A stretch of DNA of 64,000 nt, from assembly GCF_039534165.1 (NCBI RefSeq), contig NZ_BAAAUX010000007.1, positions 1 through 64,000 on the forward strand. Reading direction: 5' to 3'. Shown piece after piece: positions 33,384-43,100 of the stretch. Source of the stretch: Saccharopolyspora_D taberi. Its GTDB lineage: Bacteria; Actinomycetota; Actinomycetes; Mycobacteriales; Pseudonocardiaceae. Each line of letters begins with the position of its first letter. Positions within the stretch are counted from its first letter, which is position 1. The notes beneath the pieces were generated by a model, which was given only the letters and a program-made list of their open reading frames with translations, did not search any database and was not told the DNA's origin. Made by a program: the position numbers and the translations under genes.

Positions 33384-33992
33384 ATGAGCACGACTCGGCC
33401 ACGACCCGAGGACGGCGACCTCGACACGCGCGAGCGGATCGTCCGGACCGCCTCCCGGCTCATGCAGCGCCAGGGCTACGACGGCACCGGGATCAAGCAG
33501 ATCGCGACCGAGGCCGCGGCCACCCACGGGTCGGTCTACCACTTCTTCCCGGGTGGCAAGCAGGAGCTGGCGGTCGCCGCGATCCGCCGCGGGGACGAGG
33601 AGTTCGCCGAGGAGCTCCGCCGGGTCCTCGGCCGGCACGACGACCCGGCCGAGGCCATCGCCGCCTGCGCGCGCCAGCTCGCGGAAGGACTGCGCGACTC
33701 CGGCTGGATCGACGGATGCCCGGTGGCGTCCACGGCGATCGGCACGGCGGGCCGGGTCCCGGACGTGCAGCAGGCAGCCGCCGAGGCCTTCGCCCACTGG
33801 CAGGAACCGGTCTTCGCCGCCCTGCGCCGGTCCGGCATCCCGGACGACGACGCGCGCGAACTCGCGCACACGGTGATCAGCACCCTGGAAGGCGCCGAGC
33901 TGTCGTCCCAGGTCTCCCGGAGCGAGGAACCGCTACGCGCGGCGGGCAAGCACCTGGCCCGGCTGATCGGCCTCTACCGACCGAAGAGCTAG
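33384..33992 (+). CDS. TetR/AcrR family regulator (LmrA/YxaF-like)
   Basis: The protein has 202 aa. The HTH is RIVRTASRLMQRQGYDG followed by IKQIATEAAATHGSVYHFFPGGKQEL (residues about 18-60). The C-terminal domain with GWIDGCPVASTAIGTAG is the LmrA/YxaF-type ligand domain. Its ATG lies exactly at the break of the oxidoreductase remnant, with GAGCTC rather than a strong ribosome site before it, so the native 5' end may have been altered by the deletion. The stop overlaps the convergent small membrane gene by four bases. Confidence 0.88.
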   Translation: MSTTRPRPEDGDLDTRERIVRTASRLMQRQGYDGTGIKQIATEAAATHGSVYHFFPGGKQELAVAAIRRGDEEFAEELRRVLGRHDDPAEAIAACARQLAEGLRDSGWIDGCPVASTAIGTAGRVPDVQQAAAEAFAHWQEPVFAALRRSGIPDDDARELAHTVISTLEGAELSSQVSRSEEPLRAAGKHLARLIGLYRPKS

Positions 33993-34147
33993 CCCCACAC
34001 CATCCAGCCGATGCCGCCGACGACGGCCATCACGGCCGCGACGGCGAGCACGACCGACATCCCCCGGTTCGTCTTCCACGTCGTCCAGACGCCGCCGATG
34101 AGGAAGCCGGCCAGCCCAAGCAGGATGATCGGCAGGTAGTCCCGCAC
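33989..34147 (-). CDS. Small two-helix membrane protein (52 aa)
   Basis: A GTG at 34147, preceded by GGAAGGGGAG, opens a 52-aa frame beginning MRDYLPIILLGLAGFL. Two hydrophobic helices (about 4-22 and 30-50) are joined by TTWKTNRGM. The stop overlaps the TetR stop tail to tail. It is too short for many gene finders but has a clear ribosome site and normal codon use. Function is unknown. Confidence 0.68.
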   Translation of the reverse strand: MRDYLPIILLGLAGFLIGGVWTTWKTNRGMSVVLAVAAVMAVVGGIGWMVWG

Positions 34148-34283
34148 GTTCGCACTCCCCTTCCGCCCCGTCGTGCCACGGCACGTGATCGGAGCACAGA
34201 TCGAATCAACCTGCTCAGATTGTCACCTCTCACGATCGTGGTAGGTATTGTTGCTCTAGGTGACCAAAAGTGGGAGGGGTGCC

Positions 34284-34646
34284 GTGCGCGCGCACGTGCG
34301 GGTCGAAGGCGGGCTCAACCAGCAGGTGGAGTTCCAATCGCTGCACGAGTGGCTGCGGAGGGAGGACGAGCTGCGCGGCCTGGTCTCAGTCGACCGACCG
34401 CCGATCAGGTCCGGCGAGATGGGTGCGCTCTCGGACACCCTCGTGGTCTCCGTCAGTTCGGCCGGAGCGATCACCGTACTCGCCCGTTCGCTCTCGGTGT
34501 GGCTGCGGCAGCGGCGTTCCGACGTCAAGATCACCGTCGACGCCGACGGCTCGGTCACCGTCGACGCCAAGCGGGCGCCCGATGCCGAGGCGCTGGTCCG
34601 AAAGGTGCTCGAGCACCGGGACGGCGGTCCGTCCGACGGTGGCTGA
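34284..34646 (+). CDS. Effector-associated constant component EACC1
   Basis: This 120-aa protein starts at GTG 34284 after GGGAGGGG. It has an opening strand, LHEWLRREDELRG, then SGEMGALSDTLVVSV and SSAGAITVLARSLSVWLRQR, RSDVKITVDADGSVTVDAKR, and a final helix. This matches the EACC1 family described by comparative genomics as the constant partner of variable effector proteins in actinobacterial conflict systems. The partner here is the caspase-like gene that begins one base after this stop. Its molecular role is unproven; regulation or assembly of the effector is the published idea. Confidence 0.87.
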   Translation: MRAHVRVEGGLNQQVEFQSLHEWLRREDELRGLVSVDRPPIRSGEMGALSDTLVVSVSSAGAITVLARSLSVWLRQRRSDVKITVDADGSVTVDAKRAPDAEALVRKVLEHRDGGPSDGG

Positions 34647-34647
34647 C

Positions 34648-36717
34648 ATGCGGTTGCCCGACGGCGCCCGGTCGCGGGCTTTCCTGTTCGGCACCAGCCG
34701 CTTCGACGACGACGAGCTGCACGACCTCCCGCAGGTCGGCAACAACCTCACCGACCTGTCCGGCGCACTGGCCGATTCGTGGGGCCTCGCTCCCGAGCAC
34801 TGCACCGTGCTGCCCGATCCCGCCGACGTCAAGGCGTTGGGCAAGCGGCTGACGGCGGTCGCCGCCGAGGCCGAGGACGTCCTGCTGGTGTACTACGCGG
34901 GTCACGGCCTGCTCGACGAGCGCAGCGAGCTCTTCCTCTCGCTGCCGCACACGGAACGAGACTTCCTGGAATGGAGCGGGCTACCCTTCGCCCAGCTGCG
35001 CGGTGTGCTGGCCAACTCGACCGCCAGGAACCGGGTCCTCGTCCTCGACTGCTGCTTCTCCGGCCGCGCGATCGAGGCGATGTCCGATCCGGTCTCGGTG
35101 GTGACCGGGCAGGTCGAGATCAGCGGCGGTTTCACGCTGACCTCGTCGGCCGCGAACGAGACCTCGGTGGCGCGGGTGGGCGCCCGCAACACCGAGTTCA
35201 CCGGCGAACTGCTGACCCTGCTCGACCACGGCGTCGCCGACGAGCCCCGGCTGCTGTCGCTGGACGCGGTTTACCGAAACCTCCGGCGTGCGCTGAAGGT
35301 TCGCGGTCTTCCGGAGCCGCAGCGACGGGGCACGTCCACTGTGGAACGGCTGGCGCTGGCACCGAATCGGGCGTTCAGCCCTCCTCCGCCGTCCCCGGAA
35401 AACACCGAGCGCGAAAGCCCGTGGCTCGCCGGGGTCAGCGACCGCGAGGAGCTGCTGCACCTCGCGAAGTTGCAGGAGGACAAGGGAAAAATCGCCAAGG
35501 CCAGATCCTTGTACGAGCGCTCCGCGGATCAGGGCGAGCCCGAGGCGATGAACCGGTTGGCGTGCCTGCTGCGGGCTTCCGGCGAGGACAAGCGCGCGGA
35601 GGAGTTGTTCCGCAGGGCCGTAGAGCACGGCCACGTCGAGGCCATGTTCAACCTCGGTCTGCTGCTGGAACGACAGCGGAGCGACGACGAGGGCTGGATC
35701 GAACGCGCCGCAGAGAACGACCACACCAGCGCCATGTTCCGGCTCGCGGCCCGCTACGAGGAGAACGACCTGGACGCGCTCGCGACCCGCTGGTATCGGC
35801 ATGCCGCGAACGCGGGAGACGACGACGCGGCGTTGAGCCTCGGGGTCATCCTCGCGCAGGGGAGCGACACGGACGAAGCCAAGAACTGGCACCAGATCGC
35901 GGTGTCGCGCGGACGGATCGACCAGCAGGACTACGAAAACCTGCTTCGCAAGCTGAAAGACCACGCGACGACCGACGCGGGCTACCAGCTCGCGGTGCGC
36001 GACTTCGGATGGAGCCTGCGGCCGGTGAAGGCCAGGCGCCGGGCTGCCAGGCAGCACCTCGACCACGCCAACGCCGGAGAAGTCGAGGCGATGGTGCGGT
36101 ACGCGGATCTGGTCCACGAGGACGAGCAGTGGCCGGAAGCCAGGCAGTGGTACGCGAAAGCCGCCGCCCACGGCAACGCGGACGGGATGTTCGGCATGGG
36201 TTCGATGTCGGACGATCCACAGGAGAAGAAGCACTGGTACGGCCGAGCCGCACTCGGCGGCCACTCCCCGGCCATGCACGTCTTGGGCGTGATCGCTGCC
36301 CAGGCTGGGCAGCACGAGGAAGCACACCAGTGGTTCGACAAAGCCGCGCGCAACGGGAACCTGGCGGCCATGTTCGAACTCGGGGCCGCGCACGAACGAG
36401 CCGAGCAGGACGACAAAGCTCAGGACTGGTACCGGAAGGCCGCACAAGGCGGTAACCGCCAGGCGATGTACGCGCTCGGGATGTCGCTGAGCCAAAGCGG
36501 CAGGGACGGTCAGGCGAGGTTCTGGCTGAAGAAGGCAGCGGACCGCCATCACGTCGACGCGATGTTCCACCTGGCGGTCCTGCTGACGACCATGAGAGAA
36601 ACGTCCGAGGCCGGACGCTGGCTCCGCAACGCGGCGGCGGCAGGGCATGACGAGGCGAGGAAGCGGCTGAAGCGCCTGGAGGAAGGCACCTGGTGGTCCC
36701 GCCTCCGGGGCACCTAG
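34648..36717 (+). CDS. Caspase-like peptidase fused to Sel1/TPR repeats (EACC1 partner)
   Basis: This 689-aa protein has an N-terminal caspase/metacaspase domain (1-240): RSRAFLFGTSRFDDDEL, catalytic His86 in VYYAGHGLLDERSE, and catalytic Cys136 in VLVLDCCFSG. From about residue 255 to the end there are roughly a dozen Sel1/TPR-like units (LYERSADQGEPEAMNRLACL, WYRHAANAGDDDAALSLG, WFDKAARNGNLAAMFELG). The repeats probably sense a protein partner or form a platform, with the peptidase as effector. It is translated with EACC1 and convergent with the esterase gene, sharing CTAG at the stops. GTG 34639 is an alternative start. Confidence 0.88.
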   Translation: MRLPDGARSRAFLFGTSRFDDDELHDLPQVGNNLTDLSGALADSWGLAPEHCTVLPDPADVKALGKRLTAVAAEAEDVLLVYYAGHGLLDERSELFLSLPHTERDFLEWSGLPFAQLRGVLANSTARNRVLVLDCCFSGRAIEAMSDPVSVVTGQVEISGGFTLTSSAANETSVARVGARNTEFTGELLTLLDHGVADEPRLLSLDAVYRNLRRALKVRGLPEPQRRGTSTVERLALAPNRAFSPPPPSPENTERESPWLAGVSDREELLHLAKLQEDKGKIAKARSLYERSADQGEPEAMNRLACLLRASGEDKRAEELFRRAVEHGHVEAMFNLGLLLERQRSDDEGWIERAAENDHTSAMFRLAARYEENDLDALATRWYRHAANAGDDDAALSLGVILAQGSDTDEAKNWHQIAVSRGRIDQQDYENLLRKLKDHATTDAGYQLAVRDFGWSLRPVKARRRAARQHLDHANAGEVEAMVRYADLVHEDEQWPEARQWYAKAAAHGNADGMFGMGSMSDDPQEKKHWYGRAALGGHSPAMHVLGVIAAQAGQHEEAHQWFDKAARNGNLAAMFELGAAHERAEQDDKAQDWYRKAAQGGNRQAMYALGMSLSQSGRDGQARFWLKKAADRHHVDAMFHLAVLLTTMRETSEAGRWLRNAAAAGHDEARKRLKRLEEGTWWSRLRGT

Positions 36718-37850
36718 CCCAGCAGGAACTGCGCCAGAACGCCGTAAGCGATCTGCGTCGGCCAGCTGCCCCACTTCAGGTCGAAGGCGTGATCCGCCCA
36801 CGGCACGACGACTTCCCGGTTCAGCACGCCGGCCGCGGCCAGCCGGTCGCGGAGGATCGCGGACTGCCCGGCCGGGACCAGGTGGTCGTTGGCACCGTGG
36901 ACCAGCAGGGTCGGCGGCAGGCCCGGGCGCACGTAGGTGACCGGGGAGCTCGCGCGGAACTCCGCGGGCATGGTTTCCGGGGTGCCGCCGTAGTACTTGG
37001 CCTCGACCTGGTCGACGACTCCGGGAAGTCCGCTCGTGCGGTGGAGTTCGGGCATGTCGGTCGGCGGGTAGTACGCGACGACGGACTTCGGGCGCTGTTC
37101 CGGGACGTCGCAGGACGGCGGGTAGGCGCCGGTGCCGGTCGTGTACGCGGCCAGCAGCGCGAGGTTCGCCCCGGCCGAGTCACCGCCGACCGAGACCGCC
37201 CCGATCCCGTACTGCCCGGCGCGCTGCGCGACCCAGCCGACTGCGCACTTGACGTCGCGCGCCTGCTGGTCCCAGCGCGGCGGCGGCGAAAGCCGGTAGT
37301 CGACGTCGAACACGGTGTAGCCGTGGTCGGTCAGCCACTGGTTGCGGTCCGGGGCCTGGCCGCGGTGCCCGAGCACGAACCCGCCGCCGTGCGCCCAGAC
37401 GATCGCCGGGTTCCCCGGCGCGGGCTTCGCCGGGCGCCAGACGTCGAGCTTGAGCTGCTCGCCGTCGACGGTCGCGTAGACCTCGGTGGCGTGCGGACCG
37501 GTCGGGGTCGGCGGTGAGCTGAAGTAGCCCGGCACCGACAGCGCGACGTCGTTCTCGGCGGCGGTGCGCATTCCCGCGACCAGCGGCACGACCGCCGCGA
37601 GCAGGGAGAGCACGACGCCCACCGCGACAGCCGCGAACATCCGGCGCATCTCAAGCCGCCGCGCCACCACCGCGAGCACGACTCCGATCAGCGCCGGAAC
37701 CACCATGAGCGGCGACCACGTGGTCACCAGCCCCGACACGAGCGCCGCCCACTCCGGGAGAACCGGCAGGAACACCACCGCGGGGCTGATGATCACCAGT
37801 GCCCACAACGCGGCAAGCGCCCGGATCCCGATGGTTCGAGCCGAAGTCAT
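36714..37850 (-). CDS. Membrane-anchored alpha/beta hydrolase (HSL-type esterase/lipase)
   Basis: The protein has 378 aa from ATG 37850 (after GGGAGG). Three hydrophobic helices lie in residues 10-95, then the hydrolase domain with oxyanion motif HGGGF (154-158), nucleophile elbow GDSAG (Ser225), and likely Asp and His in LLVHGANDHLVPAG and WADHAFD. The hormone-sensitive-lipase-like fold acts on acyl esters. The helices place the active domain at the membrane, probably outside. An upstream ATG at 37883 is possible. It is co-directional with the phospholipase C gene. Confidence 0.87.
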   Translation of the reverse strand: MTSARTIGIRALAALWALVIISPAVVFLPVLPEWAALVSGLVTTWSPLMVVPALIGVVLAVVARRLEMRRMFAAVAVGVVLSLLAAVVPLVAGMRTAAENDVALSVPGYFSSPPTPTGPHATEVYATVDGEQLKLDVWRPAKPAPGNPAIVWAHGGGFVLGHRGQAPDRNQWLTDHGYTVFDVDYRLSPPPRWDQQARDVKCAVGWVAQRAGQYGIGAVSVGGDSAGANLALLAAYTTGTGAYPPSCDVPEQRPKSVVAYYPPTDMPELHRTSGLPGVVDQVEAKYYGGTPETMPAEFRASSPVTYVRPGLPPTLLVHGANDHLVPAGQSAILRDRLAAAGVLNREVVVPWADHAFDLKWGSWPTQIAYGVLAQFLLG

Positions 37851-37956
37851 CAGGGCCTCCCGGGAAACCGTTGCCGTCAGCAACCAGTTTCGGCCGGGCC
37901 GCCGGGGAAAATCCGCCGCGAGTGACCGAAGTCTCGATCAGCCGAGCCGGGCCGGG

Positions 37957-40026
37957 TCAGCCGGTGACGCCCGCTTCCCCGTTCTCCACGCGCCCGGTCA
38001 CCCGCCGCCGGAACGACCTGTCCTGCGCGGTGGTCACCTCGACGTCGTACCAGCCCTGGTCGGTCGGCCACACCAGGGTGTCCGCGCCGCCGGCGGCCAG
38101 CCGCACCTCGCGCTCCTCGCCCGGCGCGTAGCCGAGCGCCCGCAGGCGCAGCGTGATCGTCTCCCCGCCGCTGTTGCGCAGCTCCACCGACAGCCCGCCC
38201 CTGGCCGGGTTGGTGCGGACGTCGACCCCGGCGGCCTTCCCCTTGCGGGAACCGGAAAGCTCGAACCAGAACCGGTTCGGCCCCTGCACCGCCAAGTCGT
38301 AGTCCTCGCCGATCTTCACGGCCTCGACGTGCTCGCCCTTGACGTCGACGTGCAGCGGCTCGCCGAACTCGCCCTTGTAGCCGTAGATCGCGAAGTGCGC
38401 GGACGCCGATCCGCTGTTGCCCAGGCGCAGCGGGAGTCCGCCGCCGTCGACCGCGCCGGAGACCAGCGGCTGGTACGGCAGCGCCCGCGCGGGACGCCGC
38501 CCCTGCTCCTGGACCGGGAGCTGCTGCTCTGCGGGCGGCTTGGGGTGCCAGCGGTCGATCGGTTCCGGCACCGGGCCCGGCTCGGCGGGTGCGGGCGCCT
38601 TGCCCGGCTCGTCGAAGTCGAACACCGACAGCAGGTCACCGCAGGTGGCGCGGCGCCACGCGCTGATGTTCGGCTCCTGCACACCGGTCCAGCGCTCCAG
38701 GAACCGCAGCACCGAGGTGTGGTCGAAGACCTCGGAGTTCACGTGCCCGCCGACGGTCCACGGCGACACCACGGTCATCGGCACCCGCGGCCCGAGGCCG
38801 ATGGGCTGGCCGTCGAACCAGTCGTCGGCGGCGTCGGCGGGCGGCACCGGTGGCGCGACGTGGTCGAAGAACCCGTCGTTCTCGTCGAAGTTGAGCAGCA
38901 GCGCGGTCTTCGACCACACCTGCGGGTCCGCGGCGATCGCGTCGAGCACCTGGTAGATCAGGTTCGCGCTGCCGACCGGGGTGGAGCTGCCCGGGTGCTC
39001 GCTGTCCACAGCGGACGGAACCAGCCAGGTCACCTTCGGCAGCCGCCGCGCGGCGATGTCGTCGCGGAGCCGCTGGACCAGGGTTTCCGGCTCGCTGCGG
39101 TACATCGCGCGGTCGAACAGCGCGCGCTCGGCGTCGGTCAGCCCGCCCAGCCCGGTCTCGAACTGCGCGAGCAGCCGCTTGCGCTCCTCGGCGGGCTTGC
39201 CGAACAGCGCGGTGTAGAACTCCTCGGTGGTGCGGAACCCGCCGTCGACCTTCGCCAGGATCTTGCGGCCGATCTCCTTGAACGGCTTGAAGTACTCGAC
39301 CGCGTTGTCGGTGAAGTTGTCCCACTCCTGGTAGATCCGCCAGGAGACCCCGGCCGCCTCCAGCCGCTCCGGGTAGGTCTTCCAGTCGTAGCCGGGGTGG
39401 TCGTAGTCGTAGGCGGCGTTGGTGACCGCGCGGTCTTTCGTGCCCGGCTCGTAGCCGACGGTGCCGGTCCACAGGTAGTTGCGGTTCGGGTTCGTGGAGC
39501 CGAAAACCGAGCAGTGGTAGGCGTCGCAGATGGTGAAGGTCTCGGCGAGCTCGTACTGGAGCGGGATGTCCTGCCGGTCGTAGTAGGTCATCGTCGCGGC
39601 GGTCTTGGCCGCGATCCAGTCGTCGTTCCAGCCCTTCGCCCACGCCCTGCCGGAGCCCGCCCAGCTGTGGTCGAGATCCCCGAGGTACTGGATGTCCGAA
39701 GCCGGACGGCCCTCGCTCTCGGCGCCCTGCCGCAGCGAGAACGGCAGCACGGAACCACCGGCCGACGGCTGCTCGAAGACGTTGCCGCCCTTGCGCAACC
39801 GCAGCGGCAACCGGTCGCCGAACCCGCGAACCCCGCGCAGCGAACCGAAGTAGTGATCGAAGGAGCGGTTCTCCTGCATCAGCACGATCACGTGCTCGAT
39901 CGCCTCCAGCCCGCCCTTGGGCGCGGGCTGCGCCATCGCGCGGTGCAGGGACGGCGGCAGCAGCGAAGCGGCGGCGACCGCACCAGCGGTACCGGCCAGG
40001 ACCCGGCGTCGGGAAATCTCAGTCAC
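37957..40026 (-). CDS. Tat-exported phosphocholine-type phospholipase C
   Basis: The protein is 689 aa. The N-terminus SRRRVLAGTAGAVAAASLL is a twin-arginine signal. The phosphoesterase domain follows with IEHVIVLMQENRSFDHYFG (nucleophile region), DHSWAG, STNPNRNYLWTG, NFDENDGFFDHVAPP and GPRVPMTVVSPW. Two C-terminal beta-sandwich domains (about 480-680) are typical of bacterial PlcC/PlcN enzymes. It should cleave phosphatidylcholine or sphingomyelin outside the cell. Start is GTG 40026. It could serve in phosphate scavenging or in attack on other cells. Confidence 0.92.
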   Translation of the reverse strand: MTEISRRRVLAGTAGAVAAASLLPPSLHRAMAQPAPKGGLEAIEHVIVLMQENRSFDHYFGSLRGVRGFGDRLPLRLRKGGNVFEQPSAGGSVLPFSLRQGAESEGRPASDIQYLGDLDHSWAGSGRAWAKGWNDDWIAAKTAATMTYYDRQDIPLQYELAETFTICDAYHCSVFGSTNPNRNYLWTGTVGYEPGTKDRAVTNAAYDYDHPGYDWKTYPERLEAAGVSWRIYQEWDNFTDNAVEYFKPFKEIGRKILAKVDGGFRTTEEFYTALFGKPAEERKRLLAQFETGLGGLTDAERALFDRAMYRSEPETLVQRLRDDIAARRLPKVTWLVPSAVDSEHPGSSTPVGSANLIYQVLDAIAADPQVWSKTALLLNFDENDGFFDHVAPPVPPADAADDWFDGQPIGLGPRVPMTVVSPWTVGGHVNSEVFDHTSVLRFLERWTGVQEPNISAWRRATCGDLLSVFDFDEPGKAPAPAEPGPVPEPIDRWHPKPPAEQQLPVQEQGRRPARALPYQPLVSGAVDGGGLPLRLGNSGSASAHFAIYGYKGEFGEPLHVDVKGEHVEAVKIGEDYDLAVQGPNRFWFELSGSRKGKAAGVDVRTNPARGGLSVELRNSGGETITLRLRALGYAPGEEREVRLAAGGADTLVWPTDQGWYDVEVTTAQDRSFRRRVTGRVENGEAGVTG

Positions 40027-40110
40027 GAGCGGGGATCGTGTCCCGGGAACACCACGGGCGGTAGACCCCGAGGTGGACTTGGCGTGAACTCGCAGCCTGC
40101 GGTTTTCCCG

Positions 40111-43100
40111 TCACAGACCGAAACGGCCGCGCTCTTGTTCCGTCAGACGGCGGACGCCGCGCTGCTCCGCTTCGGCCAGGAGGGCGTCGGCGTCGGTGTC
40201 GAGGTGCCAGGTGAGGATCTGGCGGTCGGCGCCCGCGCTGACCAAGCGGCCGTCGTCACGCCAGCCGAGGGCCGTGATCCTGCCGTCGTGCGCGGGGATG
40301 GTCGCGACCACGTGGCCGGTTTCCAAATCCCAGAAGCGGATGTTGCCTTCGTCGTCGTCGGCGGTGGCGAGCAGGCTTCCCGGTGCGAGGGCCAGCAGCG
40401 AAACCCGCACCGCGTCCCCCGTCATGACCACCTCACCGGTGGGCACGTCCCAGACGAACAGACCGTCGTCACCGGCGCTGATCAGCCTGCGCTCGCCCCA
40501 CCACTCCAGCGCTCGGATCGTGGCACGATGCCTCCGGAGTTCACGCATCCGCATGGTGCCCAGATCCCACAACCGGACCACGAAATCCGCCCCACCGGCC
40601 GCGAGCAGCGATCGGCCGTCCCACGCGATGCAGTGCAACGGCCCGGTCGCTCCGGTCAGCGTGGTCGAGGTGCCGTCGTCCGGGTTCAGCACCTCCAGAT
40701 CCAGCGCGTTGCCTCCCGGGTGCACGAGTCGCTCGTTGACCCAGGTCATCGCGGAGACGTCGGTCGCCTGCCTTGCGACGACCTCGGACCGCCCGCTTGC
40801 GCGGTCCCAGACCAGGATCTCGCCGTCGTCCCCGCAGGTCGCGATCCTGCCCCGCGGCGAGACCGCGATCGCCGGGCCGCCGCCACCGTGCGGGCGCAGC
40901 GTCCGGTGCCCCGCCAGTTCCCGGTCCCAGATCCGGATCCGGTTGTCGGAGTCCGCGGTGGTCAGCTCACCGGTCGGCGACCAGGTCACGAGCAGCGTGT
41001 GCCGTTCGGTAGCCGCCAGCTTCCTGTTCCGGTCCTGCCGCGAGTCCCAGATCAGCACCATGCCGTCCCGCCCGGCGCTGGCGCTGACGAGCTCTCCTGA
41101 GGCCGACCACGCCAGGCTGTCGACCGGGTACCGGTGCTCGTGGACCTGTCTGGCCTCCCTGGTCCGCTGATCCCACACCCAGACCTCGCCGTTGTGACCG
41201 GCGAACGCGAGCAGTCCGTCGGGCGACCAGCTGACGTCCTCGCCCTTGCCGTCGAGGACGACCTCCACGCCGCGCCCGTCCCACACCCGCACCTTGTCGT
41301 CGTCGCCGATGCTCGCCAGCCAGCCGTCCGAGCTCCACGCCACCGAACGCACCCAGCCCTCGTGGCTGTAGATCAGCTCCGAATGGCCGCTGTCAGGATG
41401 GGAAACGCGCACGTTGCCGTCGTCTCCCACGCTGGCCAGCGCTCCGCTCGCGCCCCACGCGACCGCGCGCACCCAGTCGGCGTGGCGGCAGACGACCTGT
41501 GTGATTCCGCTGGTGTTGTCCGGGTCCCAAACGCGGACCTCACCGTCCTGGTTGCCGATCGCCAGGAGCCCGTCCGCGGACCACGCCACGCCCTCGACCC
41601 GGCCGGCGTCGACGGGGAAGGACTCACCGGTCCTCGGATTCACGACAACCAGTGCCCCGCGGTCCCCGTAGGACGCGAGCAGGCCATCCGGTGACCACGA
41701 AAACGATCCTCCCTCCTGCTGGTGGACCTCCCACGACGACCCCGTGGCCGAATCCCACACCCACACCTCGCCGCTGACACCGGACCTGCTCGCAAGCAGG
41801 CCGCTGTTCGACCACGCGAACTCGTCGACCCGCCCCGAGTGCCGGTCCTCGCTCACCAGCCCCGCCTGCTGAACGGAGGGTCCGGCGACCCGGACGCGGC
41901 CGTCACCGCCGAGGGTCAGCAACTCGGTTCCCGCGACGACCCCGGCGGTCACCGGCGCCGGTTGTTCGGCCCGGCCTGCGGTTGGCCGCAGCCGAGGCAT
42001 GAGCACGTCGACCGCTCCACCGTAGAACCCGACGACCAGTCGTTCGCCGTCCTGCCAGGTCAGCATCGAGGTGGACGGGGACGGCTGCCGCAGCGCGACG
42101 GATCGCTCCAGGTTCGAGTCCCACACCCGGATCGTTCCGTTCCTGAAGCCAGTGGCGCAGGCGAGACGGCCGCCCGGGGACCAGGCCACGGTCAGCGTCT
42201 GATCGCGCTCCGTCGAGAGAACCCGAGTGGTCCTGTCAGTCCTGTTCCACACCTGCAAGGTGCGATCGTCACCGCTGCTCGCGAGCAATCCGTCCGGCGA
42301 CCAGGCGACCGACGTGGCAACCCCGGAGTGCGTTTGCACCAGGACGGTCTCGTCCGATTCCGCATACCACACGCGCACCGCACCGTCATCGGCGCAACTC
42401 GCCAGCAGCTGTCCGTCCGGGGACCAGGCGACCGAGCGCACCCAGTCCGCGTGCCTGTCCACGACCCGGACCTCCGAGGAACTCGGGTCCCACACCCGCA
42501 CCGCCTTGTCGTCACCACCGCTGGCGAGCGCGCCCGACGGCGACCACGCGACCGCGCGGACGTAGTCGCCGTGCGTGTGGCACTTCCGCGTCTCGCCCTC
42601 GTCGAGGTTCCAGAAGCCGACATCACCGGATGGCGAGCCGAACGCGAGACTGCGGGGACCGGCCCAAGCCGCTGCGGTAATCCGCTCCACACCGGGAATT
42701 CGCCGGATCGCGGCCGGCTGGTCGCTGTTCTGGTCGTGCACGAAGACCATGCCGGTGCCGTCGACCGCGTGCAGCCTTCCTTCCGCATCCGCGCACACCG
42801 CAAACACCGTGTCGGCATGTCGGCGCAGGCTCCGGACGACCGGGTTCTGCAACCGGGCCAACAGGCTCACGGCGGTCGACCGGTCCGGGACGAGTTCGGC
42901 CGCCTCCCGTGCCAGGGCCAACGCCAGCTCGGGCTCATCGGTGCGGAACGCGTCTGCCTGGCGGGCGGCGTCGATCGCCCTGATCCGCCGGTTCCGGCTC
43001 GCCGTTTTCTGCGAAGCGGCGCAGAACTCCTCCAGCGCCTCCGAGCAGTCGAGCGCCTCGACGACGGCCTCGGCCTCCGCCACCTGGCTCTCGGCCAGCA

